The notes under the pieces: generated by a model | What the model was told of the DNA's origin: nothing | Databases searched by the model: none | What the model saw: the letters and a program-made list of their open reading frames with translations, nothing else | In this document: positions 8,032 to 16,990 of the stretch, one piece after another | How positions within the stretch are numbered: the stretch's first letter is position 1 | Layout: the number at the start of each line of letters is the position of its first letter | Source: CAVRUZ01 sp963724495 | Lineage (GTDB): Bacteria; Actinomycetota; Actinomycetes; Propionibacteriales; DAIQRJ01 | Length of the DNA: 62,211 nucleotides | Direction: 5' to 3' | NCBI GenBank assembly: GCA_963724495.1 | Contig: CAVRUZ010000012.1 | Location: 1-62,211, forward strand | Program-made: the position numbers and the translations under genes

Positions 8032-8415
8032 ATGGGTTTCTGGGACTTCTTTTGGTTGATGGTGTGGGGTTTCTTCTTCATCATGTATCTGATGCTCATG
8101 TTCCAGCTCCTGAAAGACCTGTTTGGCGATCCTGAGCTGAGCGGGCTGACAAAGGTCTTGTGGTTGATCGGCTTTATTATTTTCCCGTTCCTCGTCGCGC
8201 TCATCTACATTGGTGTTCGCGGCAAGGGAATGGTTGAACGCCGAAATGTTGAGTTGCGACGGGCCCAGCACGTACCAGAGCCATCCGTCGCGCCTGCTAC
8301 ACCCTCCGGCGGCGGCGTATCCGAGATTGCATCTGCCAAGAAGCTCCTCGACGACGGCGCCATCACGCAGGAAGAGTTCGAGGATCTCAAGTTGCGAGCC
8401 CTTGCACGACCCTGA
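8032..8415 (+). CDS. PLDc_N/SHOCT-type small membrane protein
   Basis: ATG 8032 gives 127 residues. Two hydrophobic segments lie at about residues 3-26 (FFWLMVWGFFFIMYLMLMF) and 42-62 (LWLIGFIIFPFLVALIYIGV), matching the PLDc_N-type membrane hairpin. After a Pro/Ala linker comes a C-terminal SHOCT motif (ASAKKLLDDGAITQEEFEDL). SHOCT modules are oligomerisation or membrane-associated motifs of unknown role. The mRNA start has a weak GGGTGG-like ribosome site. It is intact, unlike most neighbours. Confidence 0.8.
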   Translation: MGFWDFFWLMVWGFFFIMYLMLMFQLLKDLFGDPELSGLTKVLWLIGFIIFPFLVALIYIGVRGKGMVERRNVELRRAQHVPEPSVAPATPSGGGVSEIASAKKLLDDGAITQEEFEDLKLRALARP

Positions 8416-8428
8416 GCCTGAGCTTTCG

Positions 8429-9689
8429 TCATCGGCTAGGAGCTAGACCGAGTTCGGCGAGGTACGCAAGCCGGATGGTCAACGCTGCCTGGTTCCCGAT
8501 CGAATCGGCGAACAGCTCGTCATAGATGTGGTTCGAGTGGGGAATCCGGTGCACGGTGACGTCTATACCGGCAGCCTGGGCCTCTTTCGGCGAAGCCCAG
8601 TACTCCACTCGACGGAATCAAACCATCGTTGTCGGGCTCGATAATCAACGTCGGCGGCGCCTCCGCCGACAGGTACGTTATCGAGGAGATTGCAGCCAGG
8701 CGATCGGGCACTGCGTTGGGAACACCGCCCAAGTAGCGCTCCGTGAACATCTTCGGCTCGAAGCCACGGATCGGGTAGCCGTTGTCAAAGGCGTCCTGCG
8801 GGTCGACGATCGGGTACTGGACAAGCACAGCCGCAGGGGTCGGGACCTGTCCCCCACATCCGGAAACTGCGCGGCCCAGCGCTGCGCTGTAGGCAAGGTT
8901 CACAGCCAGATTTCCGCCGGCGGAGTCTCCGGCAACCACGATGCGCTGGGGATCTCCTCCGTACCGCGCGGCGTTTCGGTGAACCCAGGTCAAGGCGCAG
9001 CCCACGTCCAGTGGCGCCTTGTCCCAGGATGGCTGCGAGGCCGTGGCCAGGCGATAGTCGACACTGACGACGAGGTAGCCCCGGTCGGCGAACCATCGCA
9101 TGTCGTGTCCGAGGTTGGCTGCGGACCCTTGGATCCAGCCGCCACCGTGGATGTACATGATCACCGGCGCCGAGGCACCGTTGCCGCTCGGCGTGTACAC
9201 GACCGCTGACAACTTCTGGCCGTCAACCTCCGCAAAGGTGACAGTGCCGTCTGGTTCGGCGTCGAGCGAGCGCAACATGAGGCCGGTGAAGGGTTGGCAG
9301 ATCCGCCGGCGGCGGAGGTTGCCATGACGATTCGGCCGGTGATCACTGCGCTGGACAGCAAAGCGATGACGGCGACCCACACGGACGTCCACGCCAGGAT
9401 GCGAGGACCCCGCCGAGTGGCCAACACGGCGACGAAGGTGCAGACCAGAGTCAGGACGGTCAGGTGCGGGCCGAGAAGCGGCCAGGCAAATGACGACAAC
9501 ATCGCGTAGATGCTCCCTGCAGGTTCGAGCAGGGATCCGGCCGCGAACGCCAGCGTCGCGACACAGGACAACAGACACAGTCCGAGCCCCAGCGTCCACG
9601 CGAACCTCTTCAGCCTTGGCCGCCCGCCCTGGCGAGCGAGACTCGAGGTTGCCGTCGTGCACACTGCCACCGTTGGCCAACGGCCCCAC
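8429..9689 (-). pseudogene. Membrane-anchored HSL-type carboxylesterase, two frameshifts
   Basis: The hydrolase core is clear: HGGGW oxyanion motif, nucleophile GDSAGGN, and SAEAPPTLIIEPDNDGLIP around the catalytic Asp. Upstream, in another frame joined at about 9295-9300 (SAAGGSAN then PFTGLMLRS), are four hydrophobic segments such as WTLGLGLCLLSCVATLAFA. At about 8590 a further slip moves the C-terminus to a third frame containing the catalytic His (IPHSNHIYDELF) and ending at 8429. The complete protein would be ~415 residues, a lipase/esterase tethered to the membrane. The start is uncertain; no strong ribosome site was found near 9670-9689. Confidence 0.7.
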
Positions 9690-9710
9690 CCCTCATGACG
9701 TAGAGCTCTT

Positions 9711-10287
9711 TCAGCCCGGATTGAACACCTCGGCCGCGTCCCGGATCCGGCCAGTGAACTGGTCCCAGAACGCCGGGTCACTGCCGAGGGTGTCTTCGGT
9801 GTTTCCGGCTCTTCCGTCGATCAGTTCTCGCACGACATCGGCGTGGCCGGCGTGCTGCGCTGTCTCGGCCACCATTCTGATCAACAGAACACCCAACGTG
9901 GTGTCCTTGTCCGACCACCAGGGCACCTGGGCGGGACTGTCGAGGTGCGAGTGCAGCGATTGTCGCGTCGGCGTGTGCACCGGCACGGTGGTAGAGGCCG
10001 ATCAGGTAGGCGCTGGTCTCGTCGGGTTTGGCCCACATGTCCGCGCCTTCGCCAATTGAGTTGTCCTCGACCCAACTCAGCTTCTCCGGCGGTGGCCGAC
10101 CGACGCATGCTCCGAGGTAGCCGTATTCCAGTCCGGCGAGATGCTTGACCAGGCCCAGGAGGTTGGTGCCGGTTGGAGTGAGGGGCCGACGGAGGTCGTA
10201 TTCGCCAAGATCATCGAGGTTGGCAAGCACATTCGCCCGACCGACCAGAAGTTTCTGGTGCAGTTCAGCCTTCACGTCGTAGGTCAT
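9711..10287 (-). pseudogene. DinB/DUF664 family protein, frameshifted
   Basis: From ATG 10287 the protein reads MTYDVKAELHQKLL, LTPTGTNLLGLVKHLAGLEY and WVEDNSIGEGADMW, the typical DUF664 four-helix DinB-like layout with the metal-ligand His in VKHL. At about 9942-9950 (ATIAAL) the frame slips. The second half, LDSPAQVPWW to AETAQHAGHADVVRELIDG, continues to 9711 and carries the second metal-site region (TAQHAGHAD). The rejoined length of ~192 residues is normal. DinB proteins of actinobacteria are often mycothiol-dependent transferases or of unknown function. Confidence 0.75.
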
Positions 10288-10334
10288 GCGCTCCGACAGT
10301 AGCGACGCTGAGTTCGCGTTGCCAGGCTTCGCAT

Positions 10335-11229
10335 TCACGTGGAAAGACCGATGGCACGGGTCAGCGTCTCGATGGTGCTGACTTCGTGGCTGATGGCATG
10401 CCGTACCCGTGCCCATCGCTTGTGGGTGTTCGCGAATCGGAGGTAGCGCATCGCATGCATGAGTGCTGCGTCGAAGATCTGCTCCGGTGACGGCATCGGG
10501 GTGACGCTGTACTCGGCGTAGGCGGCGTAGAAGGCGGCGGCATGGTCGCCATGCCAGGTGAGGTCTTCGTCGTGGAACACGCAGATCAGCGGGTAGCCGA
10601 GGTCGAGAGCGATGGGCCCGTTCCCCGCGGCGTCCCAGTCGAGGAGCACCAGGTCGCCGTCCGGCCGCTGCCGCACGTTGCTCAAGTTCACCTCGCCGTG
10701 GATGGTGGCGGCCGGATGGTCTCGGATCCGCCGCACGCGCTGTGTGAGCGAGCGGAAGTCCTCGGCGAACGGGTAGTCATCTGCCTGCCGGGCTAGCTCG
10801 TTCGCGGCGCCCTGGACAGATATGCCGAACGGTCGTGGGACTGCCGGGAGGGCGTGCATCCTCGCCAGGATGGTGCCGAGAGCACCCCAAGTCTGTGCGA
10901 TCGCCGCTGGTTGGCCGCCGTCGATGTCCTCGTAGACCATGACCCGTCGGCCGTGGTCGACGACGTACAGAGGCCCCGGACCGATCCGGCACGATCGCCG
11001 GGACGTGACGCGGCAACGCGCTGGCTACGGCTGATTGGACCTGTTCTGAGCCCTCGACCAGCGATCCGGGCGCATCGTCGATCTTCACGGCGAAGGAGCC
11101 CTGTCCGCTGACGATCCGTTCGACGACGCGAGTCGGGTACGTCTGCAGGCGCTCGACCACGGTGACGTCACTGAGACCCCATCGAGCGCTCAGCAGCTCG
11201 GAACTCGTCGCCTCGTCGCGGTTCGCCAT
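10335..11229 (-). pseudogene. Aminoglycoside/choline kinase-like phosphotransferase, frameshifted
   Basis: The N-terminal part starts at ATG 11229 (MANRDEATSSELLSARWGLS). The frame slips at about 10965-10985. The rest runs to 10335 and contains IHGEVNLSNV (HGDxxxxN with Asp to Glu), VLLDWDAAGNGP (an intact DxD-like metal site) and a helical C-lobe. Rejoined length is ~298 residues. It is the middle one of three phosphotransferase-like genes within 6 kb. The substrate is unknown; this superfamily includes antibiotic, macrolide, choline and homoserine kinases. Confidence 0.7.
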
Positions 11230-11260
11230 CGGTCTCGAGCTTCCGTCCGTCGGTTATCGC

Positions 11261-12318
11261 TTAGGGGGGCCGACATCCACTAGCCGTCAGCCATGACCAG
11301 GGGCCAGTTCCGAGGTCGTCGATATCGGCGCTGGTGGCGTGATCGAGGTTAGTGATCAGGGCCCGGCTCCGCCTGAGGGGCGCGCGTCGAGGGGCGTGGC
11401 GGAGAGTGTCACGCAATTCATGCGGGCTGGCGTAGTCAGTCCAGGCGTGAAGGTATGCGTCGATGATCGATTGCAGGGAAGGACGTTTGAGACTCTCACT
11501 GAACGGACCTGGCAGTGACCAGCGACCGTGACAGTAGAAGAGGACCTGCAGCAGCGAGAGGAATGGATGAGTCCAGGCAGCGTCGCCGAAGTCGATGAAG
11601 CGGTGGCGGCCGCCGGGGCGGGCGATCAGGACGTTGCCCGGCCAGAGATCACCTTGGTCGACGCAGAAGGGGATAGACGAGTTGACGAGGGCTGCTCCGG
11701 ACCACGGTCAGAGCGTCAAGGCTCGTCAGCAGCTAGTTCCTTCTGCACCCCGCTGATGTGGCGCGGGTCCGATGTGGGCAGGTCATGGAGGATGTCGGCC
11801 TGCTGCTCGGCCTCGTGGGCTGCGTCGGCCGGATCCCACACTGGTAGGCCGGCTGCCTCAGCTTGGCGTTGGCGGCCGATGGTGGCGCGCTGCAGACCCG
11901 CGTAGTCGGCCACCATGGAGGCGATGGCTTCGGGAGTTGGCATTGCGAGCCAGTCGCCACCTGCCATCGTGAGGCCGCCGTCAGGGAACAGGATTCGCGC
12001 TGTCGAAGGATCGAAAGCCAGCGGCAGGTCGACGTACTCCGGTGCGGCGTCAGCACAGAACGCGTGAACGGATCCTTCGAACGCCCTGGCACTCGTGGTC
12101 TGCTTGAGCAGGACGTCGCCGCGGCTCGTCGGAATGCGCCAAACCCACGACCAGCGCTGGTCTGACACGTCGGACATCGCACCCAACGAGCGGATCCCGA
12201 GCCGGTCGAGCTGCAGATGAGCCCAGCTCTCGGCCGCGTCGCGCCAGACCTTCGATCCCCCATTCGGGGGTGCCGACGCCGCCATGCGATGGACGCTATC
12301 GATCCCAGATCGCTTCAT
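11261..12318 (-). pseudogene. Third phosphotransferase-like gene, multiple frameshifts
   Basis: The frame from 12318 (MKRSGIDSVHRMAASAPP) covers the N-lobe to GVQKELAADEP. After about 11718 at least two small slips are needed: SLDALTVVRSS in one frame, then LVNSSIPFCVDQGDLWPGNV in another. The last contains the catalytic motif QGDLWPGN (usual HGDxxxxN) and FIDFGDAAWTHP (DFG-like metal site), and runs to the stop at 11261. The catalytic residues are thus preserved although the frame is broken, which fits a recent break or sequencing indels. Rejoined length is ~350 residues. Confidence 0.65.
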
Positions 12319-12367
12319 TGCGACGAGGGTTCGGACGAGGGCTAGGCGCTGCCTCCCGCCAGCGCTC

Positions 12368-12970
12368 TCAGTTCTCTACACCCACCGCGGACAGCTGCAG
12401 CCGCATCACCCAACGCCACTTGGCGATCCGACGATCGCGGATGAAGCCGAACTCTTCGAAGAGGCTCTCCGGGCCGGTGTGGAAATACGCACCACGCTGT
12501 GGCTCGCGACCCTCCACCTGCTCTGGGTAGGCCTCGACGAGGCCACCGCCGGCCGCCTTGATCGCGTCCAGTACTCCGGCAACCGCGGCCCGCGCAACGC
12601 CCTGTCCGCGGTGCTTGCTGCCGGTGAAGATGCACCCGATCCGCCACGTAGGCAGCTCGGCCAGTTCCTGCTCGTAGGCCCGGCGATTCTTGATGCTCGG
12701 TAGCTCGGCCGGAGAACCGTACTGACACCACCCCACACACTGGCTGCCGGCGTACACGAGGATCTGCCGGACAGTCCCCGCCTCCACCAGAGCCAGCTTG
12801 GCGTCCCGGTTGTCATCCGCGGTGCGACCGGCGCCGAGACCCTCTGGGTGGAAGCCCATGCACCAGCACCCACCCCACACACCGTTGTTCGCCTCGACCA
12901 GCGAGGCGAAGTCGCCCCACGTCTCAGCGCTGAGCGGTCGGGTCGTGAGCGTGCCCAATGGCGTTGCCAT
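12368..12970 (-). CDS. GNAT family N-acetyltransferase
   Basis: This 200-residue frame is intact. The acetyl-CoA pyrophosphate loop is visible as KHRGQGVARAAVAGVLDAI (RxxGxGxA pattern). The N-terminal part WGGCWCMGFHPEG and VGWCQYGSPAELP is typical of a well-populated actinobacterial GNAT subgroup. The C-terminal FEEFGFIRDRRIAKWRWVM is the usual last beta-alpha-beta. The acceptor substrate is not predictable. It lies among DinB, phosphotransferase and serine hydrolase genes but is not coupled to them. Confidence 0.85.
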   Translation of the reverse strand: MATPLGTLTTRPLSAETWGDFASLVEANNGVWGGCWCMGFHPEGLGAGRTADDNRDAKLALVEAGTVRQILVYAGSQCVGWCQYGSPAELPSIKNRRAYEQELAELPTWRIGCIFTGSKHRGQGVARAAVAGVLDAIKAAGGGLVEAYPEQVEGREPQRGAYFHTGPESLFEEFGFIRDRRIAKWRWVMRLQLSAVGVEN

Positions 12971-13068
12971 GAGCCCAGCATGCCTCCCAGCATCTCCGTC
13001 GCAGCAGCACGGTTCGTGCGCGAACAGCGAGGTCGGTCCGCAGGCCGGCTGGCCGACCCGATCAGCGG

Positions 13069-14076
13069 CTAGGCAATCCTCGACAGAACGTCGGCAACGC
13101 CCATGGCGAGGTAGGGCCGCAGGTTCTGCTGGTTGGTCAGCACGATGATGGTGAGCTTCTGGTCGGGGAACCGGACGATGTCGGCGAGGGCAGGACCGCC
13201 GCTATGCCCGGTCACCCTGTCCCCCCGGTGCTCGTCCACGATCCAGCCGACGCCGAAGGGACCGTTCGTGCCGTCGGTGAGTCGTTGCGGTGTCCACATC
13301 TGCTCCAGGCTGTCGGGCCGCAGGAGGTCGCCACCGTCAAGCGCGGCAGCCCACCTGGCGAGGTCGGCGGCCGAGGACAACAGGCCACCGGCCGAGTAGG
13401 TCCAAGCAGGGAACAGGAAGGAATAGGCCCGCTGCGCCCGTCCGTCCCATTCGTAGATGCTCGCTCGGTGAGGGACCACGTCCGACACGCGCACGGGCTG
13501 GTCGGACAGCTCGGTCGTGTTGTCGAAGCGGGTGGAAGTCATCTGAAGCGGTGTCAGGAGCCGGTCTTGCAGCAGGGGCTGGAAGTCCTTGCCTGTCACG
13601 GTCTCGAGAACCTGAGTCAACACCGTGAAGTCGAGGAGGCCGTACCTCACCTTTTCGCCCGACTTGTACTCCAGGGGCAGGTGTGTCGCAGCCTCCACTG
13701 CCTCCGCGACAGACGCGACGGTCCCGACGTCGTCGGGTATGCCGGAGGTGTGTGACGCAAGATGCCGCAAGGTGATCGCAGCCCACGACTCGGGTGCATC
13801 GGGCAGGTACTCCAGAACCGATGCGTCCAGGCGAACGACGCCGTCGTCCACCAGCGCCATCAGCAGTGTCGCGGTCAGCAGCTTGGTAACCGACGCGAGC
13901 TGGAAGGAGGTGTCGGGGGTTGCTGCTGCGTCCCACTCCAGGTTGGCCACGCCGTGAGCTCGCGCCACGAGAGTCTCACCGTCGCGGACGATCGCGACCG
14001 ATAGCGCGGGGATGTGGTGTTCCTCGATCCGCGCCCGCAGGTACTCGTCAACGCTCGCTAGATCGAACGGGATCAA
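13069..14076 (-). CDS. Serine hydrolase of the beta-lactamase (class C/PBP4-like) family
   Basis: This intact frame has 335 residues. The nucleophile motif SxxK is SVTK in SFQLASVTKLLTATLL. HSGGPALAD near the C-terminus stands in place of the KTG box. The usual YxN second motif is YGL (VRYGLLDFTVL), so the catalytic Tyr is kept but the Asn is not. There is no signal peptide, so it acts in the cytoplasm unless exported by another route. Relatives include esterases and D-aminopeptidases; true beta-lactamase activity is not implied. Confidence 0.8.
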   Translation of the reverse strand: MIPFDLASVDEYLRARIEEHHIPALSVAIVRDGETLVARAHGVANLEWDAAATPDTSFQLASVTKLLTATLLMALVDDGVVRLDASVLEYLPDAPESWAAITLRHLASHTSGIPDDVGTVASVAEAVEAATHLPLEYKSGEKVRYGLLDFTVLTQVLETVTGKDFQPLLQDRLLTPLQMTSTRFDNTTELSDQPVRVSDVVPHRASIYEWDGRAQRAYSFLFPAWTYSAGGLLSSAADLARWAAALDGGDLLRPDSLEQMWTPQRLTDGTNGPFGVGWIVDEHRGDRVTGHSGGPALADIVRFPDQKLTIIVLTNQQNLRPYLAMGVADVLSRIA

Positions 14077-14198
14077 GGTGCACTCCTCAGGTGTCGTCGC
14101 CGGGACTCAGCCGGCTTCACAGCACCGCCGACGCGGCGATGTTGCTGCGCTGCAGGGTAGTGACTTGACGACGAGAGGGTGCCGACGGCCCGAGGATG

Positions 14199-15065
14199 CT
14201 AGGCGCTGGGGTAGGCGACGAAGGCGAAGCGAGTGCTGTCCGGGCTCCAACTGTTGACGTTGAGCGTTCCCTGGCCGCCGAACAACGGGTAGGTCTGCAC
14301 CGGCGTCGACCAGTCGTCGGTGCGCACGACCCGGACCTCGACCGGCAGATCGGCCGGGTGTCCGATGGTGCCGGCCGGGAAGACGATGTACGAGGCGAAG
14401 CTCCCATCGGGAGACAGGTGCGGGAACCAGTCCACGGTGTCGCTCGCGACTAGGTGCTCCATGGGTCCACCGCCATCGGGGATGCGGGCCAGCTGTGCGT
14501 GACCCGGCTCAGTGGAGAAAGTCTCGGTGTTGAAGTAGATCCAGGCCCCGTCGCCGGACCATTCGGGTCCGTCGAGGTGACCCACGCCGGTGTCGACGAT
14601 CTCCGACGGGCCGAAGGGTTCCATCACCGAGAGACGGCCGGGCTGGGTGAAGTCCACGAGCCTGACATAGGCCAGTCGGCTCCCGTCTGGTGAGACGCCG
14701 TGCAGGAAGTGCCACACCCCTTCGTCCTGCGTGACGCGCTCGGCATCGCCGCCGGTCAGGGCCCCGCGGTAGATGTGACCGTCGTTGGCAGAGAGGTAGA
14801 TGTCCTGGCCGTTCGGGCTGAGCATGTGGTCGTTGTTGATCTCGGGCAGCCCGGAGAACGTCACTTGTCTAAGCACGGCTGGTGATTCGTCGAGAGCGAG
14901 ACGCCAGAGCTGCCCGTTCCCGTTCACGTAAAGCGCTCCGTCCGCTGACCAGTTGGGTGCCTCGATCAGCATCTCCGTGGTCTCCAGGAGCAGCTCGGGC
15001 TCGGCCAGGTCGGGCCCGCCCATCAACACCTGCGCCCGCTGACCGGGTTGCAATGACCGGAACAT
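14199..15065 (-). CDS. TolB/WD40-like beta-propeller protein
   Basis: Repeated blades of the form ...LSPNGQDIYLSANDG, VSPDGSRLAYVRL, EWSGDGAWIYFNT, LSPDGSFASYIVF and WSPDSTRFAFVAY mark a PD40/TolB-type propeller of about six blades. ATG 15065 has AGGAG 9 nt upstream. A longer frame to 15194 would run over the start of the divergent methyltransferase. There is no signal peptide or membrane segment, so it is probably cytoplasmic. Proteins of this type often bind or process small ligands, and the role here is unknown. Confidence 0.75.
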   Translation of the reverse strand: MFRSLQPGQRAQVLMGGPDLAEPELLLETTEMLIEAPNWSADGALYVNGNGQLWRLALDESPAVLRQVTFSGLPEINNDHMLSPNGQDIYLSANDGHIYRGALTGGDAERVTQDEGVWHFLHGVSPDGSRLAYVRLVDFTQPGRLSVMEPFGPSEIVDTGVGHLDGPEWSGDGAWIYFNTETFSTEPGHAQLARIPDGGGPMEHLVASDTVDWFPHLSPDGSFASYIVFPAGTIGHPADLPVEVRVVRTDDWSTPVQTYPLFGGQGTLNVNSWSPDSTRFAFVAYPSA

Positions 15066-15125
15066 CAACACCATCTCCTGCTCGTCGGGATTTCGATCGA
15101 GGCTATCGAAGGGCTGACCCAGTCG

Positions 15126-15917
15126 TTGAGACAGTCGGGGTCCAACCGAGTCGACGAGCTCCTCGCTAGATTCGGACACATGCCAGAGACGCACTTCGAC
15201 GACTGGATTGCCCCGAGGTACGCAACGCTGTGGCCGGAGCTGTTCGATCCGGCGGTAGTTGAGCTGACAGTGGATTTCCTTGCAGGGCTCGCGGCTGGCG
15301 GCGCTGCCCTCGAGCTGGGGATCGGCACCGGGCGGATCGGGATTCCGCTGAGCCGTCGGGGCGTCGTAGTGAACGGGATCGAGCTTTCACCCGCGATGAT
15401 CGCGCAGCTCCGGGCGCAGGAAGGTGGCGATGAAATCAGCGTGGTGGAAGGCGACTACGCGACCACAACCATCGACCGTTCATTCGGGCTCGTCTACCTG
15501 CTCCGCAACACGATCACCAACTTGGTAACGCAGGACGAGCAAATCCAGGCCTTCCGCAACGCCGCGGCTCACCTTCGGTCCGGCGGCTGTTTCGTCATCG
15601 AGAACTACGTTCCCGAACTGCGGCGACTGCCACCAGGCCAGACGACCAGGATCTTCATTGCGACACCCGACCACGTCGGCTATGAGGACTACGACTTTGC
15701 AACGCAGATCGCGGTGTCCAATCACTATTGGAAGATCGAAGGCGATCTCAAGACCTTCTCCGCGCCGCACCGCTATGTCTGGCCGGCCGAGTTGGATCTC
15801 ATGGCCCGGCTCGCCGGATTGAGGCTGCGCGAGCGGTGGTGCGACTGGAGCCGCGCTCCCTTCACGGGGGATAGCAGCATGCACATTTCAGTGTGGGAGA
15901 AGCCGCTGCACGAGTGA
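15126..15917 (+). CDS. Class I SAM-dependent methyltransferase
   Basis: The SAM-binding motif I is ALELGIGTGRIGIPL, followed by the acidic end of strand beta2 in VNGIELSPAMIAQL and motif GDYATTT. The frame opens with a TTG at 15126; an internal ATG at 15180 (MPETHFDDWIAPRY) is an alternative start. Length is 263 or 245 residues. It is divergent from the propeller gene, with about 60 bp between the two starts. No substrate-specific motif is recognisable. Confidence 0.8.
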   Translation: MRQSGSNRVDELLARFGHMPETHFDDWIAPRYATLWPELFDPAVVELTVDFLAGLAAGGAALELGIGTGRIGIPLSRRGVVVNGIELSPAMIAQLRAQEGGDEISVVEGDYATTTIDRSFGLVYLLRNTITNLVTQDEQIQAFRNAAAHLRSGGCFVIENYVPELRRLPPGQTTRIFIATPDHVGYEDYDFATQIAVSNHYWKIEGDLKTFSAPHRYVWPAELDLMARLAGLRLRERWCDWSRAPFTGDSSMHISVWEKPLHE

Positions 15918-15923
15918 CTCCAG

Positions 15924-16550
15924 TCATAGGGCCCGGTGCTTCTGGAAGAGGTCGTCAAGAGCTTCTCGAAGCAGGCTTGCCTCCGTGCGCTCGGTGGCAG
16001 CAGAAACGCGGGCAAGTCGATCGAGGTCGGCTCTGGGGTAGTAATTGCTCTTCAGGACCATCTTCTCCTCGACATACAAGGCGATTCGGTCTCCACCTTC
16101 TCGCTTGCCTCTCATCAATGCGGTGTTCGCGCACCGCACGAGGTCGCCGGTGGCTGTGGCATGCGGCGGCCTGGCCGCCACCCCGATGGTGGCGGCGATC
16201 GCGTATCCGATCCCGTCGACCGGGTGCGCGGAGAGGTGCTGACGGATCTCGTCGAACACGATCAGGGCACTCTCGGCTGACATCCCCGGCAACGCCATGG
16301 CGTACTCGTCTCCACCGAGCCGTCGCACCACCGCGCCCTTGGGAAGTGATCCGGTGAGCGTTCGGTTGTAGGCCGAGAGGACCCGGTCACCTGCATCGCG
16401 ACCCAGCTCCTCGTTCACCGCGGCGAACCCGTCGAGGTCGCTCAGCCCGATCGCGACCGCCTCGTCCCCCACGGCCTGGTCGACTGCTGCGACGAACTCG
16501 GTGATCTCGACGACCCGGTCGTGACCGGCCCACGTCATGTGTGTACTCAT
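15924..16550 (-). CDS. GGDEF protein with ribbon-helix-helix-like C-terminus
   Basis: The protein has ~208 residues and no membrane segment. LSDLDGFAAVNEELGRDAGD and RRLGGDEYAMAL are the first metal Asp region and the signature loop (GGDEY instead of GGDEF), so diguanylate cyclase activity is plausible. The terminal ~40 residues (SNYYPRADLDRLARVSAATE and then SLLREALDDLFQKH) look like a ribbon-helix-helix DNA-binding unit. That would be an unusual pairing with a GGDEF domain. ATG 16550 lies inside a 30-nt imperfect palindrome, suggesting autoregulation. A start at 16568 is also possible. Confidence 0.7.
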   Translation of the reverse strand: MSTHMTWAGHDRVVEITEFVAAVDQAVGDEAVAIGLSDLDGFAAVNEELGRDAGDRVLSAYNRTLTGSLPKGAVVRRLGGDEYAMALPGMSAESALIVFDEIRQHLSAHPVDGIGYAIAATIGVAARPPHATATGDLVRCANTALMRGKREGGDRIALYVEEKMVLKSNYYPRADLDRLARVSAATERTEASLLREALDDLFQKHRAL

Positions 16551-16572
16551 GACGTATATATGTATCACGTAC
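16543..16572. promoter_or_regulatory. 30-nt imperfect palindrome over the GGDEF-RHH start
   Basis: GTAC at 16543-16546 is matched by GTAC at 16569-16572, around an AT-rich dyad centred on TATATA with flanking AC/GT pairs. It is the most AT-rich stretch nearby and overlaps the gene's start codon. The position and symmetry fit an autoregulatory operator. The binding protein is inferred to be the RHH-like tail and has not been shown. Confidence 0.4.
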
Positions 16573-16670
16573 TTACCTGCCGGGCTAGAGCAGGTTAGGG
16601 CTTGGCTGGCTCATCACGGAGCCTGCTTGCCGAGGCGGCGGCACGAGCGCATAGTGCACGCGTGGCCAGC

Positions 16671-16892
16671 ATGAAGTGGGAGGACCTGTCTCCTCGGCAG
16701 CGGCGGGTCATCGCCGTCGCCGCTGCCGTGGACGGTGGGCTCAAGATCGCTGCCCTGGTTGACCTTGCGCGACGACCCGCAGCCCAGGTCAGGGGATCCA
16801 AGCCCATCTGGGCGGTTGCCATCACGACCGTCAATTCGCTCGGCGTTGTACCGATCGTCTACCTGGCGTACGGACGTCGGCGACCCAAGTAG
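16671..16892 (+). CDS. Small membrane protein, DUF5652-like
   Basis: ATG 16671 gives 73 residues. The protein begins MKWEDLSPRQRRVIAVAAAV. It has two hydrophobic segments (VIAVAAAVDGGLKIAALVDL and PIWAVAITTVNSLGVVPIVY) and a basic end, GRRRPK. The layout fits small PLDc_N/DUF5652-type membrane proteins common in actinobacteria. An earlier in-frame ATG at 16602 would add 23 residues of low-complexity sequence. The function is unknown. Confidence 0.7.
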   Translation: MKWEDLSPRQRRVIAVAAAVDGGLKIAALVDLARRPAAQVRGSKPIWAVAITTVNSLGVVPIVYLAYGRRRPK

Positions 16893-16903
16893 GGACGCGG
16901 CAC

Positions 16904-16980
16904 GGGCAGAAGTGGCCGCCAGCCGACGAATTCCGCGCCGCGGAAGGCCATACGCGAATGTGGCGGCCAGAAATGCCCGC
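16904..16980. terminator. Nested inverted repeats between convergent genes
   Basis: Outer arms 16904-16922 and 16962-16980 pair as CGGGCA plus TGGCCGCCA, with a 4-nt mismatch between them. The loop contains a second hairpin TTCCGC-GCC-GCGGAA (16932-16946). The structure fills the 98-nt gap between two converging genes, which suits a bidirectional terminator of the actinobacterial type without a U tract. Confidence 0.5.
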
Positions 16981-16990
16981 TGCCCAGCCG

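Noticed and set aside
13069..14076. A true class C beta-lactamase
   Set aside because: SxxK is present, but YxN is YGL and there is no KTG or signal peptide; it fits the broad serine-hydrolase/esterase group better.
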